A stretch of 64,000 nucleotides of DNA from Mycobacterium marinum (GTDB taxonomy: Bacteria > Actinomycetota > Actinomycetes > Mycobacteriales > Mycobacteriaceae). Both the position numbers and the translations under genes were made by a program. The notes beneath the pieces were generated by a model. It was not told the origin of the DNA and ran no database searches. It worked only from the letters and a program-made list of their open reading frames with translations. The stretch is from assembly GCF_003391395.1 (NCBI RefSeq), contig NZ_CP024190.1, positions 3,596,001 through 3,660,000 of the forward strand. Reading direction: 5' to 3'. Each line of letters begins with the position of its first letter. Position 1 is the stretch's first letter. This document shows, piece after piece, positions 35,453 through 43,162 of this stretch.

Positions 35453-36276
35453 CAAGTCCCCCCTCGGACACATCCGGCGACACGACTCAGGTCGGCCGTC
35501 ACCTTGACCCGTCGCAGGTAGGGGTCGTAGTCAAGACGCAAACCTAGGCTTGCGTACACCTGTGCCCTTTCCGCCCCGGTCGCCTGACCAAGCACGGCTG
35601 ACAGGCCGCCCAACTCCTCGACCAATTCGCTGATCTGCGCGGCAGACATGGCGCGCGGCCTTTCAGCTCGCTCAAGGCGAGCCTTCAGCTCGTCGCGCTC
35701 CGCCGTGCGGCGACGCAGTGCAGCGGTCAAGTCCTCCACGGCCACACCTAGACTCTAGGGCGGTAACCAAAGCAGCAACCTTGGCATTCGCCTCGCGAAG
35801 CTGGCGTTGCATGCCGGCGTAGCCAGTACCGGCTGCCGGGTCGACGTCCTGCCCGCGTGCGAGGTCTTCCGGATTGGCCAAGGTGGCGATCCATTCATCA
35901 AGTCGCGCAGTCACCTCGTCTTCACGAACCATCAACTGACCAGCGAACACATTGGTACGAGCGTTAGCGTGAGACACAAGGACCTCCTACGGGTGAATGC
36001 CAGACACATCCACTCCGTCAGGAGGCCCTCCCACTTTCAAAGAGCACGCCGTTAACAAACCTCCCGGATCACGACAACTGGGAGATGCGACGCTTCGGGC
36101 CTCCGCTTCCACGGCAGCGAACGGCTTTGTCCCACATCGAAGTAATCACCGATGAGGACCCCGCCATGCGGAGTGATCAGGTCGACGGCCCGCCGTTTCT
36201 GCCAGCTTCGACTCGCCTCTGGGGCTTGAGCGTCCTCCGTGCTCACTCGCCCATAGAAGGCGAACCTCAGACTCAC
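35410..36276 (-). pseudogene. second serine recombinase, internal part deleted and replaced by a foreign scrap
   Basis: The N-terminal piece starts at GTG 36276 (FAFYGRVSTEDAQAPEASRS) and matches the first element's recombinase for about 70 residues. The C-terminal piece has REDEVTARLDEWIATLANPE, then after a frame change LEELGG-type residues (ISELVEELGGLSAVLGQATG). Some 250 residues between are missing. In their place is MSHANARTNVFAGQLMV (about 35927-35977), preceded by a good ribosome-binding site (AGGAGGTCC), which resembles the first residues of IS481-type transposases. At the C-terminus the frame does not stop in the att core, as it does in the tRNA copy, but reads on for about 14 residues to 35410. 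Confidence 0.8.
35453..35500. repeat. right attachment-site repeat (att), junction of two tandem elements
   Basis: Identical over 48 bp to 18582-18629. Only the 3' end of a tRNA-Leu is present (no tRNA upstream), as expected for the far att copy. It is at once the right end of the first element and the left end of the second, remnant element. Confidence 0.85.
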
Positions 36277-36470
36277 GCCACTCCCCTCCCTGATCCAAAC
36301 ATCCGGTCCCGTACAGCCAGTATGACCTGCATCAGCGCACGGTCGGCGTCCTGCGGAAGGCAATAGTTCTCGGGTACAACCATTTCAACACCTCCGTCCG
36401 ACACGGCCGATGCGGCGATTCGACCGTCACAATCGGTGCTAGCACCGGCTGCTCGGGAACTGTCAGCCAT
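36273..36470 (-). CDS. 65-aa element protein, second copy
   Basis: Same length and place as the protein at 20101-20298: it overlaps the recombinase start by four bases and the rep remnant by eight. The second half (RALMQVILAVRDRMFGSGRG) is conserved with the first copy, the first half is not. The frame is intact although both neighbours are broken, so it may simply have escaped mutation. Confidence 0.5.
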   Translation of the reverse strand: MADSSRAAGASTDCDGRIAASAVSDGGVEMVVPENYCLPQDADRALMQVILAVRDRMFGSGRGVA

Positions 36471-36680
36471 CGCCGCCGTTGGGCGGATCTGTCTGTTGGC
36501 TGGGGCCTTGGCGACGGGCTTCCACCAGTCCTACGCGGCGGGTATGGATGCGTTGCAGGGCAGCGACGTAAATGAGGGTGCGGTCGCCGGGGCGGGTGGG
36601 GAGCCGGCATGGTCAAACTCCCACGCCACCAGCTCATCGCCATCGGCACAGCCGAAATCGAGCACAACGTCTCTCGCGTA
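36463..36680 (-). pseudogene. C-terminal remnant of a replication initiator (second element)
   Basis: The minus strand encodes GDRTLIYVAALQRIHTRRVG and then LVEARRQ, matching the end of the first element's Rep (GDRTLVYAAALQRIDTRRAG). Upstream a frame change leads to WEFDHAG, also matching. Nothing of the initiator remains beyond about 36680, where a chromosomal gene fragment begins. This marks the broken far end of the second element. Confidence 0.75.
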
Positions 36681-36710
36681 GCCCGCAGCCGTTCGCTAGA
36701 GCGGCCGGCC

Positions 36711-36821
36711 GGGACATCCGTGCGCCGACCCGCTCTGGGCGACACGTTCGGCGGTCAACGTACCGGAGAAGCCGGTGGCGCCGTATACGACAATGCCGAA
36801 CTCGCGCTCAGCTGGGTTCAT
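36711..36821 (-). pseudogene. N-terminal stub of a trans-acting enoyl reductase (Rv2953-like)
   Basis: ATG at 36821 overlaps the methyltransferase stop by four bases. The stub reads MNPAEREFGIVVYGATGFSG and then TLTAERVAQSGS, the Rossmann start of saccharopine-dehydrogenase-like enoyl reductases. After about 35 codons the match ends at the element remnant. In M. tuberculosis Rv2952 and Rv2953 are adjacent in the same order and act in phthiocerol dimycocerosate synthesis, which supports this call. Confidence 0.75.
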
Positions 36822-37633
36822 CGGGACGCCGCGAAATCCTTGGTGAAGCAGTACATCCGGTACGAGAGTTCCCCGCCTTCCAGGTAGCGGGACAGCTGCC
36901 TGCCTACCGCGCGGTCCGCGAAACGCAGGAAGGCTGGCAGATTGCGATCGACCAGCACCCGTGACGTGTGTGAATTCTTCTCGATACCGCGCACCACCTC
37001 GGCATTGATTTCCCGTTGCGAGAGTTGCCGCAGCGGGCTGCCGGCCAGGTCAGCCTCCCATTCGGCGATCTCATTGCTGGGGCGCAGGTCGGTGTACAGG
37101 AGGTATCCTCCCGGGCGCAGGACGCGCACTACCTCGGCGAGGAAACGACTAAAGTGCGGGTAGCAATGCGAGGCTTCGACATTGAGTACCACGTCGAAGG
37201 ATTCGTCCTCGAAGGGCAGGTTTTCGGCGTCGCCCCGCACGAAATCCAAACCGGGGAGGTTGTGTCGTCGCTGGCACAGCTTGATGCCGGCCCGGTTCAA
37301 GTCCAGCCCCGTGTAGGAGGCCGGATGCAGGGTGCGCGTGAGGTAGGAGGCTCCGCCGCCGTGGCCGCAACTGACCTCCAAGACCCGCTTGCCGCTCAGC
37401 TCCACGTGGGTGGCCGTGCGGTGGTACATGTTGATGTGGTCTCGGTTGGGCTCGTCGGATACCTCCAACGTCAGGTCTATCGGCGGATCTTCCTCATAGG
37501 CCCAATTGAGGAATGCAATTTTGTCGGCACCGAGCCCGCGCGTCATCAGCGGGTACCAGTACCGCCAAACTCTCTTGTAGATCGAGGTGCTTCCCATGCG
37601 GGCGAGGAGGCGGTGGGCGGGGCTGAAGGCCAT
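36818..37633 (-). CDS. SAM-dependent O-methyltransferase (Rv2952 / GPL Mtf-like)
   Basis: A 271-residue class I methyltransferase. The SAM-binding motif is VLEVSCGHGGGASYL, followed by the acidic strand TGLDLN and the post-I motif FDVVLNVEASHCYPHFS. Length and sequence follow Rv2952, which methylates phthiotriol and phenolphthiotriol, and the related fatty-acid or rhamnose O-methyltransferases of glycopeptidolipid clusters. ATG at 37633 (MAFSPAHRLLARMGSTS) gives the family start; the open frame to 37864 is read-through of unrelated sequence. Overlap with the reductase stub suggests the old operon. Which lipid it now methylates cannot be told. Confidence 0.85.
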   Translation of the reverse strand: MAFSPAHRLLARMGSTSIYKRVWRYWYPLMTRGLGADKIAFLNWAYEEDPPIDLTLEVSDEPNRDHINMYHRTATHVELSGKRVLEVSCGHGGGASYLTRTLHPASYTGLDLNRAGIKLCQRRHNLPGLDFVRGDAENLPFEDESFDVVLNVEASHCYPHFSRFLAEVVRVLRPGGYLLYTDLRPSNEIAEWEADLAGSPLRQLSQREINAEVVRGIEKNSHTSRVLVDRNLPAFLRFADRAVGRQLSRYLEGGELSYRMYCFTKDFAASR

Positions 37634-37860
37634 AGGCAGAAAGTATGGCAGACACCAGACATGAAAGCGCTCAAATACATCCCAAACCGGCCTGCGAGGC
37701 CGGAGGTGGTAAAAGCCGCCGATTCCGAAGCGCCGATCAAAGTCTCGATCGAATGCCGACGTGCGGAAATTGAGAACCACTCGGTTCTGCCGCGCCGGAT
37801 CGCCGCGGTAAGCGCTGTGACCGGACCCCATTGAATTGATCCACGGCGAACGAGAGTCGT

Positions 37861-38236
37861 TCATTGGTGTTTACAGGTGGCAGCGTAGTCGGCGGGGGCT
37901 TGGTATCCCAGGGCTGAGCGGCGGCAGTGTCGGATGTAGTCGTGTTTCCAGTCGCTGATGACCACCCAGCCTGGGGCAGGGACCAGAAGTTGTTGATGTT
38001 GAGGCATTCGTCACGGATGCGGGAGTTGAATGATTCGACGTAGCCGTTTCGCCAGGGCTCACCGGGTGGGATGAAGTGCGGGCCGACATGTTCGTTGGCC
38101 CAGTCGGCCATTGCTGCACAGGCTAATTCGGGTCCGTTGTCGCATCAGAGTACGGCCGGGTAGGTGCCGCGCTGGGCGGCGATGCGGTCGAGTTCGTCGA
38201 TGAGGTCATCGCCGGTGTGAGGTGGGCCCGTCGTAA
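37861..38236 (-). pseudogene. IS3-family transposase (OrfB) C-terminal remnant
   Basis: The minus strand gives GDDLIDELDRIAAQRGTYPA, a stop, then CDNGPELACAAMADWANE and FIPPGEPWRNGYVESFNSRI, the end of an rve/DDE integrase core with its catalytic Glu. After NNFWSL the frame shifts to VVISDWKHDYIRHCRRSALG and ends near 37861. At 38237 the sequence is cut by the end of the next IS copy, so this older insertion was the target of the younger one. Confidence 0.8.
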
Positions 38237-38296
38237 TGGTCCAGTCGTTGTGCGGCTCTGTTGCCCGGTGTTCGGGCAGGAAGAATCAGCGACGAC

Positions 38297-38584
38297 ATGG
38301 CATTGAACAGGCGCCGGCGCCATACGCCGGATCAGATCATTCGCAAGCTCGCCGAGGGCAACAAACTCCTTGCGTCGGGCCAGGAACTCAACGAGGTGTG
38401 CCGACACCTGGAAATCGCTGAGTCGACGTGGCATCGCTGGCTTGCCCAGTACGGCGGCATGAAAGCCAACGACGCCAAACGGCTCAAAGAACTCGAGGCG
38501 GAAAACGCCCGGTTGAAGAAGCTGGTGGCCAACCAGGCCCTCGACATTGACATGCTGCGGGAGATTTCGGCGGGAAACTTCTGA
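38297..38584 (+). CDS. IS3-family transposase OrfA
   Basis: A 95-residue DNA-binding OrfA: a helix-turn-helix (TPDQIIRKLAEGNKLLASGQ ... EICRHLEIAESTWHRW type) followed by a leucine-zipper-like helix (LKELEAENARLKKLVANQAL). ATG at 38297 is used; the frame begins earlier at 38261. The last codons contain the slippery heptamer GGGAAAC at 38572-38578, read G-GGA-AAC, two codons before the TGA at 38582. A -1 slip there joins OrfA to OrfB. Confidence 0.88.
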   Translation: MALNRRRRHTPDQIIRKLAEGNKLLASGQELNEVCRHLEIAESTWHRWLAQYGGMKANDAKRLKELEAENARLKKLVANQALDIDMLREISAGNF

Positions 38585-39435
38585 CCCCGAACCGCAAGCG
38601 CCGCGCCGTGATGGTGCTGCGCGAACGGTTCGGGGTGTCTGAGCGCCGAGCCTGCACGGTCGTGGGCATCCACCGTTCTACGATGCGCCTGACGCCGCGA
38701 CCGGTCACCGCTGAGGAAGCCGAGTTGCGTGTTTGGCTGCGCCGATTCTCCACGGGCCGGCCTCGCTGGGGGTGGCGACGGGCAGCCAAGATGGCGCGGC
38801 GGGCCGGCTGGAAGGTCAACAACAAGCGCATCCGCCGGCTGTGGCGCGAGGAGAGCCTGCGGGTCCCGCAGCGCCGCAAGAAGAAGCGTCTGACCGGCAT
38901 TGGTGTCGCCGTTGGCGCGATGTCACCGATTCGTCCGAACGTCATCTGGGCGATGGACTTCCAGTTCGACACGACCGCCGATGGCCGCATTGTGAAGATG
39001 TTGAACGTGATCGACGAGTTCACCCGCGAAGCACTGGCGATCAACGTCGATCGCTGCATCGACGCCGACGGCGTCGTCGGGGTCTTGGACCGCCTCGCCC
39101 GCCAGCGAGGCGCGCCGGCCTACGTGCGCTTCGACAACGGCCCCGAGTTCGTGGCCCGGGCCGTCAAGGATTGGTGCCGGTTCAACTGCGCCGGTTCGCT
39201 CTTCATCGATCCCGGCTCGCCGTGGCAGAACGCCTGGATCGAGTCGTTCAACGGCCGGCTACGCGACGAACTGCTCAACGCGTGGCGTTTCGACTCGCTG
39301 CTGGAAGCCCGCGTGATCATCGAAGACTGGCGCTGCGACTACAACGCCAACAGACCCCACTCCGCCCACGGTGAACTCACCCCAACCGAGTTCGCCCTAC
39401 AGTGGACCACGACCCACCAACCCCAAGCCGTATAG
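38575..39435 (+). CDS. IS3-family transposase OrfB (DDE integrase core)
   Basis: OrfB is read by a -1 frameshift from orfA (KLLTPNRKRRAVMVLRERFG follows the slip); an independent ATG start at 38611 region is also possible. The rve core holds the catalytic acids: WAMDFQFD (first Asp), YVRFDNGPEF (second Asp) and NAWIESFNGRLRDELL (Glu). The C-terminus is HGELTPTEFALQWTTTHQPQ. The protein is undamaged, so this copy may be active. A partial relative of its 3' end occurs at 43330. Confidence 0.9.
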   Translation, partial: KLLTPNRKRRAVMVLRERFGVSERRACTVVGIHRSTMRLTPRPVTAEEAELRVWLRRFSTGRPRWGWRRAAKMARRAGWKVNNKRIRRLWREESLRVPQRRKKKRLTGIGVAVGAMSPIRPNVIWAMDFQFDTTADGRIVKMLNVIDEFTREALAINVDRCIDADGVVGVLDRLARQRGAPAYVRFDNGPEFVARAVKDWCRFNCAGSLFIDPGSPWQNAWIESFNGRLRDELLNAWRFDSLLEARVIIEDWRCDYNANRPHSAHGELTPTEFALQWTTTHQPQAV

Positions 39436-39475
39436 CGACTGGACCACCAAACCCGGTGCAAACCCGTTGTCCCCC

Positions 39476-39601
39476 TCAGCCTTTGGCCGATCCGCAGAGC
39501 TTGTCGGTGAAGACGCGTTCCGCGTCCACACCGGCGCCGGTGAGCGCGGTGAGCTGGCCGTCGAGGTCTTGGCCAGCTGTGCTGACCCGTGCATAGCCCA
39601 T
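39476..39601 (-). pseudogene. serine resolvase N-terminal stub (41 aa)
   Basis: From ATG 39601 the minus strand encodes MGYARVSTAGQDLDGQLTAL and then GVDAERVFTDKLCGSAKG before a stop at 39476. This is the beginning of a Tn3-type resolvase/invertase with the catalytic Ser in RVST. The rest, including the helix-turn-helix, is absent. It lies 30 bp beyond the IS3 right end. Confidence 0.75.
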
Positions 39602-39844
39602 CGCGTCATGAAATGGACCGTCTCGCTAGAGGTACCGACAGCGAGGATATGAGACGCGCGGTGTGAAACAGGAAACAAGACATCGCGACCTGGGCCGATA
39701 GGTCGGCGAAGTGGTGCTGGGGTGGGTGTCTCTTTTCATGAGACACAGAACGACCGGCGCGTTAGCCGTCGACAGGTCGCCGGCTGGTTCCCGGCGTTCC
39801 CCGATCGTGTCCTCGTTGGCTTCTTCTGGTGAGCGGTGTGTCGG
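39602..39844. other. spacer between resolvase stub and membrane protein gene
   Basis: No supported gene. A region near 39715-39760 (GGTGGGTGTCTCTTTTCATGAG) is slightly A+T-richer but has no recognisable site. Confidence 0.4.
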
Positions 39845-40225
39845 TCAGTGCCGGCGGCGGTGGCGGATCGCTTCGCGCATCTCTTCCCGGGTTATGTCGG
39901 GGTCACGGGGACCGGTGTCGGGGTGCAGGACCCTTTCTTCGCGCATGATTTCCCGTTGGACCTCTTTGTCACTGGAGTGAATCGGCGCGTCGGCCGCCGG
40001 TCGATCGTCAGGATAGTCGGCGTCGAAGGCGAGGACCCCATCCTCTGTCGCCGCCGGTTGGGTGTCGCGCTGCTGTCGTGCGCGTAGCATGTCGGCGGCC
40101 AGCAGCACCAACCCGATCACGCCCGCGCCGATGCAGACCCAGGCGATGAGTTCGGTGTCGGTGACGACCGCGGTCATCAGTGCGGCCAGGGCGATGATGG
40201 CCATCACCAGTGCGATGATTGGCAT
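39845..40225 (-). CDS. small two-helix membrane protein downstream of P450
   Basis: A 126-residue protein with two N-terminal membrane helices (IIALVMAIIALAALMTAV and LIAWVCIGAGVIGLVLLAA) and a hydrophilic, acidic then basic C-terminal tail (REEMREAIRHRRRH). It begins three bases after the P450 stop on the same strand, so the genes are cotranscribed. No family name is known to me; a role in the membrane environment of the P450 or its product is inference. Confidence 0.7.
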   Translation of the reverse strand: MPIIALVMAIIALAALMTAVVTDTELIAWVCIGAGVIGLVLLAADMLRARQQRDTQPAATEDGVLAFDADYPDDRPAADAPIHSSDKEVQREIMREERVLHPDTGPRDPDITREEMREAIRHRRRH

Positions 40226-40228
40226 CGG

Positions 40229-41557
40229 TCATTCCCCTCGAAGGTCCGGGGGTTCGGTCGTTGCCGGGCGGGCGCGGTGACCGTGGCAGGCGAACTCGGT
40301 TGTCGCAGTGTGCGCGCGCTTATCAGTGGGGGCGCTGACTGCGGTCTGAGCGTGGTTAATCGGCGACCAGGTGATGGGCAGCGACAGATAGCCCCGGATG
40401 GGGCCGGATCGTAGCCGTTGGGCGGAATCAACATCGACGTCCCAGTCGGGCACCCGCGCGAGGAAGGCCCGCAGGGCGCTGCGGGCCTCCATGCGGGCCA
40501 GGGCGGCGCCGAGGCAAAAGTGGACTCCGCGACCGAATGCCACTTGGTGTTCGGGTTTGCGGTCGATGTCGAACGCATCCGGGTTGGCAAACACGCGTTC
40601 GTCGCGGTTGGCTGACCCGAACAGCAGCAAAACGGTATCGCCGCGGCGCATTGTCGTGTCGTGCAGTGTGATGTCGTGGGTTAGGGTTCGGGCGAGTCCT
40701 TGGGCGGGGGAGTCGTAGCGGAGTAGTTCTTCCACGGCGGCGCCGAGCAGTGTGGGGTCGCCAACGAGCCGATGGCGGGTTTCGCGGTGGTGGGCCAGCA
40801 CCACCGCGGCGTTGCCGAGCAGGTTGCTGGTGGTCTCGTGGCCGGCGATGAGCAGCAGCAGGCAAAACCCGAGCAGCTCGTCGTCGGTGAGCTGCTTGCC
40901 GTCGATCTCGGCGCGCACCAGTGCCGACATCAGGTCTTCGCGCGGCCTGCGGCGGCGTTCGGCGAGGAAGTCGGCGAAATAGGCATACACCGCCGCGGCG
41001 GCGGCCAGGCCTGCACCGGTGTCGCCGCGGATGGGGTTGGACTGGACCAGGGCAGCCGACCAGCCCCGGAACTGTTCGCGGTCCTCGCGGGGCACGCCGA
41101 GCAGATCAGCGATGACGATCGCCGGCAAGACACCGGCGAAATCTTGCACAAAGTCGGCCCTACCGGAGCCGTCGAGCTGGTGGCACAAGTGGTCGGCGAG
41201 ATTCTCGACGGTGTCGTTGAGGGCGCCGATGCGCCGCGGGGTGAATGCTTTGCTCACCAACGCGCGTAGCTGATCGTGGCGGGGCGGGTCCATCAGAATC
41301 ATCATGGGCAGAAACGAGTCGATGAAATCCGATCCCGGTGGGGTCGGGAACACGCCGTCGACCGAGGAGTAGCCGTGGTGATCCAACAGCGCATTCGTCA
41401 CGTCGCGGTGCCGACTGAGCACCCAGGTGTTGGCGCCTGCGGCGCGATACACCGGGGCCTCGTCTCGCAGCAGCCGGTAGGTGGGATAGGGGTCGTCGAT
41501 GATGTCGGGGTCGAACGGGTCGTAACGAATCTGCACCTGTGGCATCGGCAACTCCAT
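40229..41557 (-). CDS. cytochrome P450
   Basis: A 442-residue bacterial P450. The heme-binding loop is FGRGVHFCLGAALARME (Cys ligand), the oxygen-binding I-helix is LLIAGHETTSNLLG, and the K-helix ExxR lies in AAVEELLRYDSP with the following meander. It is soluble and needs a ferredoxin partner not seen nearby. The last 45 residues extend beyond the usual end (after YLSLPITW) and look disordered. ATG 41557 is used; ATG at 41545 is possible. It is divergent from a TetR gene with a palindrome between them, so it is probably repressed by that protein. Substrate unknown; oxidation of a lipid or the nearby peptide is possible. Confidence 0.93.
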   Translation of the reverse strand: MELPMPQVQIRYDPFDPDIIDDPYPTYRLLRDEAPVYRAAGANTWVLSRHRDVTNALLDHHGYSSVDGVFPTPPGSDFIDSFLPMMILMDPPRHDQLRALVSKAFTPRRIGALNDTVENLADHLCHQLDGSGRADFVQDFAGVLPAIVIADLLGVPREDREQFRGWSAALVQSNPIRGDTGAGLAAAAAVYAYFADFLAERRRRPREDLMSALVRAEIDGKQLTDDELLGFCLLLLIAGHETTSNLLGNAAVVLAHHRETRHRLVGDPTLLGAAVEELLRYDSPAQGLARTLTHDITLHDTTMRRGDTVLLLFGSANRDERVFANPDAFDIDRKPEHQVAFGRGVHFCLGAALARMEARSALRAFLARVPDWDVDVDSAQRLRSGPIRGYLSLPITWSPINHAQTAVSAPTDKRAHTATTEFACHGHRARPATTEPPDLRGE

Positions 41558-41570
41558 ACCTCGAATACAG

Positions 41571-41580
41571 GACTATAGTC
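41571..41580. promoter_or_regulatory. palindrome GACTATAGTC between P450 and TetR genes
   Basis: A perfect 10-bp palindrome in an A+T-rich stretch (41568-41600) between divergent starts, with related half-sites just after it (TATACTAGGAGTC). The position fits an operator for the adjacent TetR regulator controlling both genes. Confidence 0.5.
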
Positions 41581-41601
41581 TATACTAGGAGTCTAAACTC
41601 A

Positions 41602-42210
41602 ATGAATAGGAAGTCAATGCGCGAGGTCCCTGCCCAGATAGCCGAACGGCTTCCCGCCGCCGCCGCTCTGTTCGCCGAGCGCGGCCTCAACGACACCAAG
41701 ATCGAAGACGTCGCCGCCGCCACCGGCATCGCTAAAGCCACCCTGTACTACTACTTCGCGGGTAAAGAAGACATCCTGACGTTCCTGCTGGAAGACGTCC
41801 TACACCAACTGACCGACGAGGTGAGCACCATCGTGGGCGCAGAGGGCACCGGCATCGACCGCCTCCACGGCGTGATCACCGCACAGCTTCAGATGATGGC
41901 GCAGCGCCCCGCCGTTTGCCGCGCGCTGATCGGAGAGCTCGGTCGCGCCGCGCGCATACCGGTCATCGCCGACATGATCAGCGCCGCCTACCTAGAACCC
42001 GTCGAGGCCCTGCTTCGCGCGGGGGCCGCCGACGGCTCCCTGGTCGCTGTCGACAACCCGAGGGCTGCAGCCATCGCGCTGTTTGGTGCCGTTACCACCA
42101 GCGCCCTCACCGTCCTCGTCACCGATGACGCATTCGACGAGGACCTCATCGCCCGCGCCATCGACGATGTGGCATTCACCGGCCTGCGACCAGGAAAATC
42201 CCGACAATAA
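41602..42210 (+). CDS. TetR family regulator, divergent from P450
   Basis: A 202-residue TetR protein. The N-terminal helix-turn-helix is AAAALFAERGLNDTKIEDVA followed by IAKATLYYYFAGKEDIL. The C-terminal ligand domain is hydrophobic and Ala-rich. ATG at 41602 starts MNRKSMREVP; ATG at 41617 is an alternative, while the frame from 41539 overlaps the P450 start. It should repress itself and the P450 operon until an effector binds. Confidence 0.88.
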   Translation: MNRKSMREVPAQIAERLPAAAALFAERGLNDTKIEDVAAATGIAKATLYYYFAGKEDILTFLLEDVLHQLTDEVSTIVGAEGTGIDRLHGVITAQLQMMAQRPAVCRALIGELGRAARIPVIADMISAAYLEPVEALLRAGAADGSLVAVDNPRAAAIALFGAVTTSALTVLVTDDAFDEDLIARAIDDVAFTGLRPGKSRQ

Positions 42211-42430
42211 ATGACCCCAGCAAATCCGAGGATCATCGCCGCGCCCATCGCAACAGCCGGACAGAACGACTCGTGCGCACTCGGTGCGAGCCGAACTTGG
42301 CCACCAGGCCCAACCCCGCTCAGGGCTGCGTCGCCCGACAACCACACCCATAGGCCGGCTTCCACCGGCCCCGTCGCCAACACACCTTGCCCAGTTTCAT
42401 AGGCCCGTTGAGTTCAGGAAGGAGATCACC

Positions 42431-43162
42431 ACGGTTTCGAGGGGGCCCGGGCGGCCCCGCGCAGCGAAAGCTGGAGAGACGCGTGAACGCATCATCCGGG
42501 CGGCGCGTGAAGTCTTCAGCGAAGTTGGTTACGACGCCGCCACTTTTCAGGAAATCGCAATTCGAGCAGATCTCACGCGGCCGGCCATCAATCACTACTT
42601 CAAGAGCAAACGCCTGCTCTATCGCGAGGTAGTTGCGCAGACCAACGCAACAGTCGTTCGTGAAAGTGCTCAGAAGGTGTTCGAAGCCAATACGTTCACA
42701 GAACAGCTAGACGCCATCGTCGAGGGCGCGATGACGTGGTTCGCCCAGGACCGCTCGGCGGCGACGTTTCTGATCACCTCAATACTGGAGTCGCGGGGTC
42801 ACCCCGAGTTGTATCAAGATGAGCACGACGCGGTGAGGAACACCCGCGCGTTCCTCGCTCGGATGATCAACGAAGCGATCCAGCGCGGCGAAATCGCTCC
42901 CGCCAGCGACACCCCCGTGGAGTCGTTGGTGGAGCTGATCATCGCGATGATGTGTGGCTTGGGCTTCTATGCCGGTTTCGTCGGCACGCACGAAGACCTC
43001 GAGAACATCACCCCCTCCTTTTCGCCAGCTGATTTCCGGAAGGCTGTGGGAGCGCGTATCGCGCGGCGAATTCGGCTCGACCGGCCCACACGCCGCACAC
43101 GCACGTCAGCGCGAATAATCCACCAAAACGATTGCAGCGCAATTGTTTCCGATACACTGTAA
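42431..43162 (+). CDS. second TetR family regulator; start codon reads ACG
   Basis: The protein has a typical TetR N-terminus (ETRERIIRAAREVFSEVGYD then RADLTRPAINHYFKSKRLLY) and a full ligand domain. A strong Shine-Dalgarno sequence AGGAAGGAG (42416-42424) lies six bases before ACG at 42431, whose frame gives TVSRGPGRPRAAKAGETRER. No ATG, GTG or TTG occurs between that site and the domain. An in-frame GTG at 42284 exists far upstream but has no ribosome-binding site and adds about 50 Pro/Arg-rich residues. Either ACG is used weakly or an ATG was mutated and the gene is silent. The C-terminal 30 residues are basic. Confidence 0.7.
   Translation, partial: TVSRGPGRPRAAKAGETRERIIRAAREVFSEVGYDAATFQEIAIRADLTRPAINHYFKSKRLLYREVVAQTNATVVRESAQKVFEANTFTEQLDAIVEGAMTWFAQDRSAATFLITSILESRGHPELYQDEHDAVRNTRAFLARMINEAIQRGEIAPASDTPVESLVELIIAMMCGLGFYAGFVGTHEDLENITPSFSPADFRKAVGARIARRIRLDRPTRRTRTSARIIHQNDCSAIVSDTL

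Larger units (their letters stand above)
18582..35500. mobile_element. integrated AICE-type element at tRNA-Leu, with degraded mobility genes and defence-like cargo
   Basis: The element is bounded by a 48-bp direct repeat (18582-18629 and 35453-35500). The first 18 bases are the 3' end of tRNA-Leu; the remaining 30 are the 3' ends of two related recombinase genes. Gene order from the tRNA is serine recombinase, 65-aa protein, replication initiator, FtsK-like translocase, SCO3933-family protein (all minus), then a divergent XRE-type regulator, NUDIX and HD proteins and cargo. This is the layout of actinomycete integrative and conjugative elements. Recombinase, rep, tra and regulator all have broken frames, so the element is probably fixed in place. 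The period from att to att is 16,871 bp. Confidence 0.85.
38237..39446 (+). mobile_element. IS3-family insertion sequence, apparently complete
   Basis: The element has imperfect terminal inverted repeats: left TGGTCCAGTCGTTGTGCGGC (from 38237) and right, read on the other strand, TGGTCCAGTCGCTATACGGC (ending 39446), 17 of 20 matching. It is about 1,210 bp with orfA and orfB in a -1 relation. Bases beside the two ends do not form a convincing 3-4 bp target duplication (TAA left, CCA right), so one flank may have been rearranged. Confidence 0.85.

Noticed and set aside
35174..35521. A 115-codon gene spanning the right att site.
   Set aside because: Its second half is the antisense of the recombinase 3' end and the first half matches nothing known.
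36818..37864. 348-residue version of the methyltransferase.
   Set aside because: The first 77 residues do not belong to the family; ATG 37633 matches the known start and length.
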